NCBI GenBank assembly: GCA_016165875.1
Contig: JABBOT010000082.1
Location: forward strand, 1,178,001-1,242,000
DNA length: 64,000 nt
Reading direction: 5' to 3'
Source: Acanthopleura granulata
Lineage: Eukaryota; Mollusca; Polyplacophora; Chitonida; Chitonidae
Within the stretch, counting starts at the first letter, position 1. Each line of letters begins with the position of its first letter. Both the position numbers and the translations under genes were made by a program. This document shows, piece after piece, positions 46,755 through 60,190 of this stretch. The notes under the pieces are model-generated. The model had not been told where the DNA came from, made no database searches, and worked only from the letters and a program-made list of their open reading frames with translations.

Positions 46755-46961
46755 ACTACTAATCAAACCCTAACTTAAAAGGCAAAAAGAAACTGAAACT
46801 TTCGTCCAGTAGCTGCCATTGTTTTACTAAAACAGCGCTATATTGTTTTTACTTTTGTGCTTTTTATTTCGTTCTTTTTTTATCCTTCATATCAGGCTGT
46901 GGTGCTCCGAGCAAAATAAAACGAAACATGAACTGAGAACCACCACAGATAAAACATCACA

Positions 46962-46965
46962 AGAC

Positions 46966-47017
<52 letters not shown>
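46962..47017. repeat. (CA)n microsatellite
   Basis: CA dinucleotides with one AAA interruption. Confidence 0.93.
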
Positions 47018-47019
<2 letters not shown>

Positions 47020-47384
47020 AAGCATGCACAGAACGCTCTACTAGCGTTCAACCTGAGGTATATTCATGTTTTCCGAGTTACCTTACCAGATGATGCGTTA
47101 CCCATGTCTGTGTCTTGCAGCCCCGCCTGTCACAAAATCTCGACCATCTCTGCTAACTCGTCTAGCCTGAAACTGATAAAAGTTCTGAGTATCTGATCCC
47201 CAGGATAGATGTCTCGCGTGGTGGTCACGTGATCAATCAGGTGACTCGTTTAATTTGGCTGTACAACGACGGTTCCCTGTAATCAGCTTATATCACCTTT
47301 CATTTTTAGCATGATGCCACTGAGGTACAATGTAGGGTCGGCAGGTGGATATAATTCAAGACATAGTTACAAACACATACACGG

Positions 47385-47590
47385 CCTCGGTGGGTTGGTA
47401 CTTCAAAAATGTTACTTGTTGTTGCTGCGCTTGGGGCTCAGCACTGAGAGGCTAGAGCACGGGAACAGGGCTGGTCGGCCCGGCGTCAGTATAATGTGAC
47501 TGGGTGGGGTGTAATGTCTGATGTATTCGGCATGATGCTCCAGTAGGGGCAGCACTTAGGCGGCATGGACTCTCCCTGCCACAAGAAGAC
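47385..47590 (+). mobile_element. SINE family 3 (Meta-SINE-like)
   Basis: 'gctggtcggcccggcgtcag', 'gtgactgggtggggtgtaat' and 'cggcatgatgctccagt' form the core; the head near 47385 is tRNA-like but weak. Confidence 0.55.
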
Positions 47591-47599
47591 ACAGTACAT

Positions 47600-50020
47600 A
47601 TATAGACATTCTCAGAACCCAAAACATACATAGACATATATATACTTAGAAACACACACAAATGAGGACAAAGGTACAATGAATTCATAATCGTAGCTTT
47701 TATATAACAAGGTATCCCGTCGCATTATAGGCTTACATTGCTAAAAGAGGCAATAAGCCATTGTCCATTGGGGGCCAGTGTTATCCTTTACTTCAAGAAT
47801 TCAAGAGAACTGAGGATTTCCATACTTTTGTGGACACACCGGCCACGGTATTTCACCAGAATCTTCGTAAGAAACTGTACTTTTATTATTGTTTGCATTG
47901 TTTTATAATTTATATAAGATGTACTTCTTTGATTTTGTTATTCAATTATATGTATTTAACTTATCCAAGTGTCTTCGTGTTTTGTGGTTTGATCTTATTT
48001 AAGTATTATAGCTGTTTGGGAGTTGAACAAGCCATTTGCATATTGCAGATTAGTGATAACCTTACGCTGGAAGTAGAGCACAGTACAAATCATGACACAG
48101 AAGATGGATATTAAACACGCACAGGTTTATAAGTAACAATAAACTTATGTACTTGTCCACCACATGTGTCTCCAGAAATGCGATGGCACCCCCTGAATTT
48201 TCTTTCTGGTCTATGTCCAAACATTAGCTGCATTTTACTCATTAACGATATCTCCAAAACGCCAGTATATGAAAACTTACTATTAGGTTTGCCAATTTAG
48301 AAAACGGGCCCAGGGACTCTTTTGTATACACTGCCAATAGAGTTTACTGGCTAGTTTATTTGTCTTGTAAACTAACAATTTCATGTTGTCACAACGAGAT
48401 TTCAATAATATTTCCGCTCACTAACCATAAACAGTTCATTAAGTTCGTAAATTTGGCAGAGCTGTGTCGGGCCGATCGACTGCCACGTGACTATATCGCA
48501 CTCAACGCATTTGCCTTAATAATCCTCCACAATGGTGACTTCCCCGAAGGTATTAGGGTATGATCAGCGCAAATGACCTTTGACTTTTTTCTGGGCTCAG
48601 AGTTCAGTTTCTGCAGTATTTGCAGTATTTGTTGAATGGTCTGGGCGGTTGATACATAATGAGGGGTGATTTGGTGTGTGACTCGGAAGTCAATGGATCG
48701 AAACCAACACGCAGCAGTAAATCTGTGCTCTACATGAATATCCAGGAAGTGTAATGCATAATAATTATAACACTGTTACCTAAAACCACTTTCTACCACT
48801 GACGCCTATACACGGTCATATGATATTCCGCAAAACATGACGTACAACGGTCATGAGGCAATGTACAATGATCACGCGCCAATAGCCAACGATCTCGTGC
48901 GATTATTCTAAAAGTTTATCTCCCTTTGTCCGCTCTCTGACGCCCACTTGCTGATAAAGTAAGCAATCGGACGACGGCGTAGAAGTCCAGCAACTTAGGG
49001 CTTCAGTAGAGCGGGTCATATCCGCAATCGTTTTTCTCGAGCTCACAATTCCTTATAGACAATCCCACGGCATTGACTATCTGTATATTATCTCTAGGTC
49101 TTTAACTATTGTCTACAAATGGTATGCTGAGAAGATAGAGAGGCTGAGCTAGACCGTGAACTGAAGAGCTGCAGAATCCGTTGGGTTTTGGTTAGTAGAG
49201 TTTATAAGTGTTACTTTTTCTTTGTATATGAATTCGAATTTTATTTTCATCTGGGTGGAAAAAAAATTTCCACCATTAAGAGAATTGATTTCAAAATTTG
49301 GGCGGAAATCAGTTTAGTTCTTATTTATTCGATGGTTGTTTTGCGTCATTGTCAAGAACTTTTACTTTTACTTGTACCTTGCCACTGGTGGTCAGTGTCA
49401 GGGGTACACTTCTTCCTGACTCGTGCAAGAAATATACTGCTATACAAAGTGCCTTTACTGCTCCTCACTGTGAGCAGGTGGCCAATTGACCTGAATGAGA
49501 GTGGAGTGATCTCCCCTTTAGTTGCAAGCGATCCTTTTGATGTAAGAATAAACTGCATGTCATTTAGAATAACAATACACATATAAGTCTCTTACAGCTA
49601 TAGGATAACCGATGCAAGGGTTTCTTTTGAATGACATTCTTTCAGCAACTTAGGATGTACTCTGAGTGCCACTGGTCACAAGATTGCAAATATTAGGTCA
49701 GATTTCTGTCATTCTTGGATATGTTGGTGCAGTCAAGCGATGTTTTTCCGAACATTCCCGGGAAAAACTGTAGACTTAACCCCATGTGAGTCTGATAACT
49801 CAGCAAGCAGGGACAACTCCATGACGTAACTGTTATAATGTGCAAAAATGAGACAAAGGTCTTGAAGTTACAAAGCTTTGTTGAGACAACTTTGTCAATA
49901 TCATTATGACGTCATGATTTCCAGATCACTGGTAACTCAACGTTCATTGGCTACTGTACTACCGAAGCTTCTTAAGCATTCAACATGCAAACATCATAGC
50001 AAAATCTTTCAATCCCTTTC
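47600..50020. other. No gene recognised
   Basis: Frames at 47761-48114 and 49188-49586 (+) look like chance: low-complexity aromatic stretches with no domain, splice context or homologue known to me. Confidence 0.4.
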
Positions 50021-50026
50021 AATCAT

Positions 50027-50115
50027 TTATACGACGGTGGCCAGCATTACCATGGGAGGAAACTGGGCAGAACCATGGCGAAAGCCACGATCATCCGCAG
50101 GTTGCTAACAAACCT
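50027..50115 (-). mobile_element. SINE family 1, middle fragment
   Basis: 'atacgacggtggccagcatt' through 'catccgcaggttgct'; both ends are missing. Confidence 0.7.
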
Positions 50116-50689
50116 CCCCTCCCCAAACATAACCCCGGGGCCAGTTTCATGAAACTTTGCACGTTTGCTTTTCTCCGCAAATTTACACTCTTTGCGTTGT
50201 AACTTAATAAGGTGACATCATACAAGAGGAAATTTGTCCGTACGATGTGTTTTGAAACTGGCCACAGAATAGGACCTTAGTGCTAAAACCTTGAGGACTT
50301 TAGTAGAGATATTAAATATGCAGATGTAAGTGCGTCAGTCTTCAAATGTAGGTGTTGGGCTTACTTTCTCTTTCCTTCCTCCGTGTCTAGACACACTCAC
50401 CGAAAAAGTTTTTCCCTAAATATCAATAATTCGAAAGGTATTGTGTAAATGTATACATTTTGCCCTTTTACACACACTGTTATGATCACATGGTACATGT
50501 ATAGCTAGAGTAAAACTCGTATAGTAGAGCAGATAATCTCATCGTTTGTTAAAATGTCACAGAGGCACACTGTTCAAAGAAGTAAAAGGTTAGAATGTCA
50601 AGTGCTAAAATTGTATAACATGCTAAATTCTGTAAAATGGGAGTGAGAGCCAACGTCTTGAGATGGCTTATAAATAATAGCAGCTTATA

Positions 50690-51000
50690 CACCTTGTATT
50701 ACCATGGCTTTCGTTGAATTCAGTAAAACCTAGGGCAACGATGACGTACCAGTATCAGGTAACACTGATGGTCTAGAATTACCCTCACTACTGCGTCGTC
50801 ATTTAATAAACAATAAGAGAACACATGACTGGCCTCGAGGATGCTTAGTTCACCAGCAGATTCCCAGTTTGTGCAGGAATACAGCATAAACGATTACAGC
50901 ATAAACGTGTAGCTAACATCATACGTTTCAGCTTTATCTGAGCACTGTCTGAGGTTGACAGTTGTACACACACGCTCAATTTATACCTCTCAAGTCTTTC
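50690..51000. repeat. Dispersed repeat R2, diverged copy
   Basis: Has 'ctgatggtctagaattac' and 'gtacacacacgctcaattta', both found in other R2 copies. Confidence 0.4.
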
Positions 51001-51959
51001 CAGCGCGTGCCGGAGTTAGCAATCCAGATAAATGCCCACGAATAGAAGACACAACAAGTAGGCAACATCCTGTATCCATCGCTGTTTCTAATCGAGTATT
51101 CCAAATACACAGCTATACAGATATGTAGAAGGGTTGGGTAAAAGTCTACAACATACAAGAGAATAAAACATATAAGAAACACAATGGCTCCAGGAACGCT
51201 AGTCTGATGGTGAGTTAGATCCTGCTCATCCAAATTCAGTGACGGTTAGAAATTCAACTGCAGAGCCGGGGAATGTTAACAAATATTCGTGTCTTGAAGG
51301 GTCTGATAAGTAATGTGAGTTTTATCTCTGCTAATACAAATGGACTACTTTCCAAAATTTATGTAGGACACAAAAGGAGCAAATCTGAATTCCTACACGA
51401 GAGGTAGTAGAGGTTATTACTGGCTAAAAAAGCTAAATGGATGATGCGGCATTATTATGGGCAATAACAAGTAGTTCCCTAATGAACCACTATTTTCCTT
51501 GTAAGGCAAGTATAATGCTAACTATTAAATCTTACCTTATATCTCACAACGTGGTTTAAATATATCATACACTTATAACAGTAAAAATAACTAAAGAGAA
51601 TAGCACGTCCTTTACTATACCATGCATTCTTGACAGCACTCCCCCCAAATGAAAGTATCTCGAAGCACGGCAAGTTCGTGTCAGTTACACATATGTAGCA
51701 CTCTTTGCATCATCAATTCACTGGTAGATGTTTAAACGAGAATCAGATAAAATAAATGTCTTACACTGTGGGGCGCCGCAGGCCCAGCGAAGCAATCAAC
51801 CTGAAAGAAATGGCGCTGGCTGTCAGAAACGTGGTTGATCAAAGGTTTCATTATGGTCTCACAAAATTCCTAACTTAAGCTCCGACAAGATTACAGTAAA
51901 CGCAATATAAAAACTGATCACGGACATTGTAATTTGAAGTCACATTAAATCACAACGTT

Positions 51960-52330
51960 AGTTAACGACACACACTGTACGGCTGGAGAACAGTACAATA
52001 CCACTGTCAAGGTCAAATGTATTTCCAACTTTCATTAATACCAGTAGTTAATTTGGAAGGCATTCGTGTGTTTATTACATGCGAATACAACACTGCATTT
52101 TCAGTAATTCTATAGACCAATGACGGCCTATGTATTATATTTAAAACTAAGCGTCGAACCGATCACTGCACATATTTACCTAGATTTGCTTCAGCCAAGG
52201 TGCTAGGAGGTGCTTATTAAGGTTAACTGCTACTATTTATACATTTACATGGACAGAATAAAACCGTAGTTGAGGTAGTCCTACATGAACTCCACTATCT
52301 AGATGTCGCGATGCCAGTGGAGTCATATAA
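51960..52330. repeat. Dispersed repeat R2, inverted copy
   Basis: 'ctgtcaaggtcaaatgtat', 'tgcttcagccaaggtgctag' and 'aataaaaccgtagttgagg' match 28120-28470. Confidence 0.55.
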
Positions 52331-52732
52331 TTTTCCATTTAATTTCCTTGGAGTAGTGCCAGAGTTCTGACGCCCCGCAACTCTGCCATTTATCTTATGT
52401 CTTATGGCAAAGTACAGACACTCGCAAACATTCGCGATACAATTTGGTTTTACGGCTGTTCAGTGCTCTTAACTCCGATTTTCTGCGATTGCTTAGGGAT
52501 TTTTGTTGACAGTTAGACGGTGGGTCGTGAGTAAGGAAATCAAAGAAGATATCTGAATTTCTTAACCTGTCTCTACATAGCTCAAGAGCTCTTCCTCGTT
52601 AACCAATTACACATCACAATAGTATCAGTAAGTATCAACCAAAATTTCATAATATAAGGTATCTACAAAAGCCTACAATGTCAACGTCAATTTCATGTTC
52701 GCTCCTGTTTGATGTTCGGATAAATTTTATAC

Positions 52733-52803
52733 CTCTGAGTAATAGGTTATTTACCGCTTAGTAATAGGTTATTTACCTCTTAGTAATAGTTTATTTACCT
52801 CTG
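52733..52803. repeat. ~24-bp tandem repeat
   Basis: Three units of 'agtaataggttatttacc' plus a variable 'gctt/tctt' linker. Confidence 0.85.
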
Positions 52804-53229
52804 GAGACAATTCTGTTTCTGATAAGTTCATAATTTTCAGATCAATTGTCACTGGCTCTGGTGGGAAATTGTCCTGTTGGGCAGCGTTGGTAGTTGGGTG
52901 AAGTACTTCCCTGGAAGTTGGGGATCTTTCATCCGCTCGTCCTGCTTGAATTGTTTTGGTACGTCGTTGGGGATTGGTTCTGGAGATGGGTTGTTGATGG
53001 GCAGCTCCTATTGTTTGTCTGTGGTGACAGGTGCTATTGGTTCTCTCGCTGTGGTGGGTTGTTTAGAGATGGTCTTTGTCTCTTCTTGCTCCCTGGTCTT
53101 GATTCGGTAGTATTCGGGGATATGCGGTGATACAACACTGGCTGTGACTCTGTAGGTTCCGTTGAGCGTTGTGCCAACCTTCTGCTTGGCAGGCCATTGA
53201 TCCGAAAAATGCTGTCATGGCTGTTGTTG

Positions 53230-53310
53230 TGGATTTTGCCCTTTTTATCGTAAAAGATATTCGTGGATACGGCGTAAAGCACCAGTCAAATCAATAAATA
53301 AATAATCGTT
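53230..53310 (+). mobile_element. SINE family 1, 3' tail fragment
   Basis: 'atacggcgtaaagcaccagt' followed by AAAT repeats. Confidence 0.65.
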
Positions 53311-53399
53311 GATCAAGAAGAATAATTACATGTAGCATGGTCATAAACTGTCCTGTTATCTCCTGTGTGACTGATTGGTAAAGACGTGTATAGTCAACC

Positions 53400-53710
53400 A
53401 TGATTGCATGTGGTCAGACTTTAACTCAAGTGGTCAAACTTTTTCACAAGTGGTCATTCCTGTACACAAGAGGTCAAATGATTACACAAGTGATCAGATC
53501 TTAACGCAAGTTGTCAGGACCTTGCACAAGCTGTCAGTTATCAAGTCTTCATACGTTTACACAAGTGGTCAGGCTTTTACACAAGAGATCAAGCATTTAA
53601 TTGGTAAGATAATTACACAAGACGTTAGACGTTTACACAAGTGTCTAGACGTTTAGAAAAGTGATCAGGTGTTTACACAAGTGGTCAGACGTTTACACCA
53701 ATGGTGGTTT
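53400..53710. repeat. ~20-bp minisatellite
   Basis: About fifteen variable units of 'tttacacaagtggtcagacg'. The chance frame across it is repetitive for this reason. Confidence 0.9.
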
Positions 53711-54359
53711 ACACATGCGTAGAGATGTGGTAAAGGAAGCACTCGCTGCTTTATAACTGGAAACTGTAAACGCCTTTAAAAGAGAATACCGGATACGTAT
53801 GCTACTTAATGCCCCTGACTTCGCCGTATTTAAGCGGATGTCAGTTAGGCGATAAGAACGCCACTCTTGTGTCAGATCAACAGACTGTTTCCGGCACTTA
53901 AAGCGATCGCAATAGAATTTATTCATGCCACAAATGGTTACGAAAACTGTGTGAACAGATATGGATCATCGTCAGCATTTTTAGCATCTATTCCATTTCC
54001 CATTGCAAACTGAAGCGTGTTATTGGTGGATACAAATCGTCGTTATGTCGCTTAAAAATTGTTGAGTCGATGTAAGCATAGCCACACACATTCATCTTCC
54101 ATTTCAGTTTCAGCACTGGTGTGTGGAGTTTGACTGTTCACTGTTTTGAAATGATCGCACAGGCCATCAGGAGAAGCGGCGACTAGCTCAGGTTTCTTTG
54201 TTAAAGTTGATAACGTAGTTTTCTGGAGTCCTTGTGGGCTTATTTTCTCATTGGCACGTTTGTCTCAGTGCTTTCTCTAATTTTTGGCCGATAACATATC
54301 CGTGCTTGTTACTTGCTCTCTCCAAGAAAATTTTGCCGCCTTGACTTGAGCCACTGGAA

Positions 54360-54570
54360 TTCTTTTTCTCGTGGACATTTTGACATAGCTGGAACTCTTT
54401 GACCACTGGGCACCGTGTCTAGTGGATATTTTGACATAACTGGAATTATATGACTACTGGACATTATACCGAATAGACATTTTGACATAACTGGAATGTA
54501 TGACTACTCTACATTCTGCCTTGTAGACACTTTAACATAGCTGGAACTATTTGTCTACTTAACATTTGTA
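54360..54570. repeat. ~57-bp tandem repeat
   Basis: Four units with 'acattttgacataactgga' and 'tgactactggacat'. Confidence 0.8.
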
Positions 54571-55941
54571 CACAGCTGCAACGTATTGCCCTGTCAACTA
54601 TTTACATACTTACGTATAAAATTCTACCAGGGTTGTATTTATAAAATAAGAATAAATAATGAGATCAACACGGTCAGGTGAATATATTTTAGTTTTAACT
54701 TCAAAAGTTTTCTCTGAGAGGGCAATAATGTGCAAGTTTATGAAACCTAAAAGCCTTTTAGTGATATCCAAATAGTTTTTCACATCAAGATAAGAACAGC
54801 AAGGCTGTTGAAAGCCAATATTTTCTACCTTCGAGTAGCAATGAGTAGAAATACAGAGAAAAGCAAGTTTTGGATTAGGTTACTTTTAATATTATACAAA
54901 ACAAGCAATGCTGTGTAAAACGTCCTCAGTTGCTCATTTTTTTTTCTATAATATTTCCTCCACGAATAATTTAAGACTTGATAAAGAACCAGGACCTAGC
55001 TATATTGTTTTTATTGGCCCTCGTATTGATTTTGTCTGGAAATTCACACGTTTTCCACTTTTTTTCAAACTGATATTCAAATTCAAGACCAAGATTTTTC
55101 TTGTAAACCTCCTGGCTTCGCAAACCGTACAGTGCTTTAAGGTATTCCCATACAGAATACGGTTCTGTTTATCCTTACAAGAAAATCGCTAAAAAACAAA
55201 ACGCTCTCGGCCTCTTGCAGGCGTACAGGAATCATAATGCATGTATTTTCATCCAAGTCTTAGCTGTAAAAGTTCATCAAAATAAATTATATCCTATTTT
55301 CAGGTTGAAAATGTTCTTCCAAGGCATATCCTTTCTTGTGACTGACCTGTGCATGATGATCATGGTGAGCATTATCTCCGCTATAGTCGCATCTGCAGTA
55401 ATTTTTGAATTCATGCTTTCACAAATTCGACTGTAAAGTGACTTTGGGGAGTAAGGTTTTTGGTACTCCGTGATATGCAAGGGGATGTGCGACGAACTAA
55501 CTTAACACAAGTTTTACACTCTAGTTATGAACACTGTCAGTTTCGTAAATACGCCAGTGAATAAGAATTAGTTCCGGTCATTGGCCTAATCAATCAATCA
55601 ATTCATCAATCAGTCAGTCATCTTGTCAATGAGTCAGTCAGACTATATCGTCTTTCTTCACAGCACAATGTCAGGAGGATGCGTGAAAGGTGTTGACGGC
55701 AGCGACGTGATATCAATACTACGGAGAGAAGGCGATTTTGCTTTGACGGTCACGGTGTCCATTCCCTGGGAGACTAGTCTTGCGGTTGTCACTATTGGTT
55801 GTTTCTTCAGCTTTCCGACCACGGGCACTAGCGAGGCTTTTTCTCATGACATCAACACATGCGAGATAACAATCTGTGTAAAAGCAGGTAAAAAAAAACA
55901 ACAACAAAAAGCAGCATTTCTCATACATCACCTTTATCAGC

Positions 55942-56103
55942 TGTAGTATTTCAGAAAAGGACAAACACATAGAGGGTGCAGATGAGGCAAGATGTATTCT
56001 GGCTATCAGTACATCCGTCGCTGTTGCCGAGCATGGCGGAGACCCTCACTCGTACCTCACTCAACGGTACATTTACAACGTATACATGGTATAAGACACT
56101 ATA
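55942..56103 (-). repeat. 3' LTR of the deleted Gypsy element
   Basis: 162 bp; its first base pair at the 56103 end has changed (TATAGTG for TGTAGTG on the - strand). Confidence 0.8.
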
Positions 56104-56405
56104 TTTTCCACTCTCCACAAAAGGGTTTCCTTTATAAAACAAGAGGCAATAATTTTAATTGTCCCTAAGGCTGAATTAAGACAGAGCACATAGTTAAGTC
56201 ATAATCAACAGAACTCGAACAATGTTGCCTTTTTTTTCAAACACTACTTGTTAAAAACAACCAAAGGCATATAAACTACCTTGTTACAACGTTGAACAAC
56301 TGAAAAAGAAAATATTCTCAATATCTGACATAATCTCACATCCAGACAGGCTGATTTCTGGTCCGCCTTGGCCTGTTACAGTTAGTTAATACCTTTTGTG
56401 CTACG

Positions 56406-57439
56406 TCAGATTCCCCAGAAATGAAGACGATTAAAATTTTGATTCGCAGAAGTAATGGAAGAATCGGAAAACTGAACTAATATCTTAACATTCCATGTTT
56501 TCCCATCAGCAGTTACGTAAGTGTTTGGTCTAACTTTCCTAGATATCTGTGTGGGACTGAAAAATTTACTTTTACCCTTTGGAACATGTCCAGTTCTTTT
56601 TACTCTAACCAAATCACCTGGTTTTGCACCTTTGCGTTTGTTGGTGTACGTGGTGCTTTTATCTTGCTTGGATTCCAGGCGTTTGCGCACCATCCTCTCT
56701 TCGCGAAAGACAGAAGACATAGGAACACGGACAATATCTAACATAGTTTTCATGTGACGACCATGGAGTAAAACAAAAGGTTCAACTCCAGCTGTGAGAT
56801 GGGGTGTGCATCTGTACACAGATAAAAAATGTCTGACTGACTTTTTGACTGGTCGTCCTAAAATTTTAGTAGTTTGAACGGCTTCAGTGAGAACTTTATT
56901 AAAGCGTTCAATTTCTCCATTTCCTTCGGGATGATAAATGGCAGAATGAGTGTGTTTGGTGTTTCTATCTTTAAGAAATGTTTCCAATTCATATGAATCA
57001 AACTGTGGTCCGTGGTCGGTAAAAATTTCCTCTGGGAATCCCTCACGAGAAAATACAGACGTTAGAAAGTCAGTTACTGATTCTGTTGTTGTAAACTTTG
57101 TAAAGCAAACGTTTGGCCATTTACTGTAATAATCTATCAATGTAATGGCAAACCTATTCTCGTGTGAATGATATAGTCCTACGATGTCTATCCCTAGTTT
57201 TAACCAAGGACCCTTGGACAAATACTAGTTTTGTCATTCATCTGACAAACAGAACAATTTCTGACAGCATCACGGACTTGAATGTCCATCTTAGGCCACC
57301 AAAACAACTGACGTAAACGCTGTTTTGTGCACACAACTCCCTGGTGTTCGGAATGACATAGTTCAATAACTCTGGCGGTTAGAGATTTAGGTACCACAAC
57401 GCGTTCGTTTCGGTATACCACGTTATCTATCCCGGACAA
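56406..57439 (-). pseudogene. Gypsy integrase, two frames
   Basis: 57439-57200 gives the HHCC zinc finger (HSEHQG, then CSVC). 57221-56406 gives the core with D (GIDIVG), D (FTDHGPQ) and E (GNGEIERFN), then a basic tail with a chromodomain-like or GPF/Y-like end not clearly seen. The two frames overlap, so one frameshift disrupts an otherwise well-kept integrase. Confidence 0.88.
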
Positions 57440-57440
57440 C

Positions 57441-58140
57441 TCATTGCGTACAGAGATGTATGGTTTGCATCGCTTTCAACGAATTTGCTTTACTCGGCCA
57501 TCCATTTTCGATATAGTCCTTAACAAGACCGCAAGACTTGTCTACCGCTGTAGCTTCAATCAATTCAGTTTTCGTGATACTGGTGTCTTGTAAGAGTATT
57601 TCACAGACACGATCGACTTCGCTATCAACGTTGGTATTGCAACTATCATTCATTTCGGCAGGTAAACGAGACAGAGCATCGGCTACTTTGCTTTGAGCAC
57701 CAGGTTTGTATTGCACTGTGTAATCGTAAGACAACAGCCTAGCGTTCCATCTAGCTATCCCCATAGGTCTGTCACCCGAATCTGACGTTGACAAGAGTGT
57801 AACCAGGGCTTGGTGGCCAGTTCCCAGTGTGAACTTTCTACCCCACAAGTAGGTATGCCACCTTTCTACATCCCAAACGCAAGCTAAATCCTCGCGTTCT
57901 CCTACTAAGAAACGTTTTCCAGCATATTTCAATTTACGTGAAGCGCACGGTACCGTAACTTCATCACCATGATCATTGATTTGAGTCAAAACTGCACCGA
58001 TACCGTAACCGGAGGCGTCACTTGTCACGATCGTTTCACTATTCGGATAAAACAAGGAGAGGGCAGAGCTATTAATGATAGCCGCCTTGATATCGAGAAA
58101 AAATTGGTTACCTTTGGCTGTCCAATTAATTGGTACTGTA
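57441..58140 (-). pseudogene. Gypsy RNase H region
   Basis: Carries SDASGYGIGAVLTQ, EREDLACVWDVERWHTYLWG and KVADALSRLP, the RNase H domain and tail of Ty3/Gypsy pol. The first part before 58055 is in frame but lacks the RT domain. A frame change separates it from the integrase part near 57441. Confidence 0.88.
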
Positions 58141-58168
58141 GTTTGTGTGTCCCATCCTCGTCGTCAAC

Positions 58169-58344
58169 AGTAGTATTTCAGAATAGGACGAACACACAGA
58201 GGGTGCAGATGAGGCAAGATGTATTCTGGTTATCAGTACAAGTCTACGTGTACATCCATCACTCTCGCCAAGCATGGCATAGACCCTCACTCGTGCCTTA
58301 CTCACTGGTACATTTACAACGTTGACATGGTATAAGACACTACA
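58169..58344 (-). repeat. 5' LTR of the deleted Gypsy element
   Basis: 176 bp; 14 bp longer than its partner because of a short insertion around 'acaagtctacgtgtacatc'. Other differences are scattered, so it is older than the 34.9-kb element. Confidence 0.8.
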
Positions 58345-59011
58345 TCAGTCACGATGGTGTCTGGATATTTTTTTGTTAAGATCAACATTCTCTTTACATG
58401 AAGTCCAAGAGTAAGGTTTTGAATCTATATTCCGTTTTCAATAGATCTGCCGGATTAAACTGTCTTGGATTGCACACCTCTTAATAATGAAACAATTTAT
58501 GAATTTCCATGACTTGGGCTTACCAAATTGTTGTCCCAGGGTAAGGCTTTATGTTTGAATCAACTTGTCCCCAGGTTTTAGCTACATCCTTAGGAAACTT
58601 AATACTGAAAATTTCGAATTGGAAACCGCAAACCTCTTAATTTTGAGCTGATATGTGTTTTTTCTTTTCAAATTTATCTGGTTTTTGAATTTTCGGATTC
58701 AAGTTATAGTCTGTCAAGTTATGCCCAAATCACGCGCCTCGTCACTTGATAGGCTCTGTTCAAATTCAGTCAATATGTAGTCCAAGAGTAAGAATTGAGG
58801 CTTGGGTCCATCAGTCGTACCGTTTTCACCACACTACCTCTTTATAAAATTGTTTGGATCAACTATGCATTTTGATCTAAAGATACTATTAATTTTATTT
58901 TATAATCTGCTATAGTGAAAGGTTATCTTTTTGAGTGAACAACACACAATCTTACAATGATCAGTGCACATTTATATAATCGCTCTGCTTTGAAGATGTG
59001 CACCCTTTAAA

Positions 59012-59274
59012 TTTATTCATTTAGTTATTTGATTGGTGTTTTACGCCGTATTGAAGAATATTTCACTTATACGACAGCATTATGGTGGAAGGAAACTGGG
59101 CAGTGCCAGGCGGAAATTCACAACCCATCCGCAGGTTGCTGGCGGACCTTATCACGTAGGACTAGAGAGGGAGCCAGCATGAGGTGAACTTGAACTCAGA
59201 GCGACCGCATTGGTGGAAGGCTTCTGGGTCATTACGCTGCTCTAGCGCGCTAACCAACTGAGCCACGGAGGTCC
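59012..59274 (-). mobile_element. SINE family 1, nearly full length
   Basis: From 'atttattcatttagttattt' to 'gagccacggaggtccc'; on the - strand A box TGGCTCAGTTGG and B box GAGTTCAAG are clear. Confidence 0.9.
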
Positions 59275-59742
59275 CGCGAATATAATATCATAAGACATAC
59301 AGATATCGTGCGCATTTATAGGTTCACTGTGCGTCAACTTGATCTATTAGGAGCATGGCTAGGGGTTCTACAAACAAGGTTACGCGTTGGTCGTCTGCCG
59401 TCAGATGATCGCATTCGATAACTTAGTCAGCGACGGTCATTATGTATAGAATTTGAATAAAATGACGATGTCTCTGTTTCTCTGTTATAAGCTTATAAGC
59501 ATTTGTTATGGATGTTCTGTTTTCGACTTTTTCAGACCCAAATGCTGGCTGTGGGTATAGTGAGACGGGTGGGGAGGGTAAGATGGGTGGGGATGGTGAA
59601 ATGTGTGGGCGTGGTGAGGCTGGCCTTTGCCACAATGATGAAGATGGTGTACAGTGATGAATTATCTCTCAGTAAAGTCTACTAGCAAGCACATTCAATT
59701 TGGGGTTTCAATGGATGATCTTAGTTTGATTCACAACAGATG

Positions 59743-59840
59743 GTTGTCTGTTTCCTCCCACCATAATGCTGGTCGCCTAATAAAAGTGAAATATTTTTGA
59801 ATACTGCGTATGAAATAAATAATAATAATAAATAAATAAG
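59743..59840 (+). mobile_element. SINE family 1, 3' tail fragment
   Basis: 'tttcctcccaccataatgct', 'aaaagtgaaatatttttga' and AAT/AAAT repeats. Confidence 0.75.
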
Positions 59841-60039
59841 TAAATAACTGGCTCCGTCGACATTCTTGATCGCCTGTCAATTATGTCCCGAACACGCCAT
59901 GCAGTTCGGACGAACTCTTTTCCCAGCTGATGTTTTATTTCTCTGAACAGTTTGTCATTTATTTCCAATTCCTAGATGTCACCGCACAGTACTCGACTGT
60001 ATGACCTATCGGTTACTCAGTGCATTAGGATGTGCGTTT

Positions 60040-60190
60040 TCATCGACCTGATTCAGTTTACAGATTCGCACCCAGCCCATGTTCTTTACAGGCTTTACTA
60101 TGAAAGTTTGAGGGTTTCTAACGAAAGGCGGTGGTTTTCTCCGGACACTCAGCGTTCCTCTACTCATAAACATGACGACCGTCTATAAGG
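60040..60190 (+). mobile_element. SINE family 2 fragment
   Basis: 'ggcggtggttttctccggac' and 'cataaacatgacgaccgt' match the middle of family 2. Confidence 0.45.

Larger units (their letters stand above)
55942..58344 (-). mobile_element. Internally deleted Ty3/Gypsy element
   Basis: Direct repeats at 55942-56103 and 58169-58344 have ends TGTAGT...ACTACA (- strand) and flank RNase H and integrase coding on the - strand, so they are LTRs. Flanks 'tcagc' and 'tcagt' look like a decayed 5-bp target duplication. Just behind the 5' LTR the sequence enters the RNase H region within about 30 bp, so gag, protease and reverse transcriptase are deleted. A purine-rich tract (GTGGAGAGTGGAAAA, - strand) precedes the 3' LTR. 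Such a copy cannot move by itself. Confidence 0.85.

Noticed and set aside
47761..48114. 117-codon frame with an initial non-repetitive stretch
   Set aside because: I considered an exon, but no acceptor or donor fits and the rest is aromatic low-complexity sequence.
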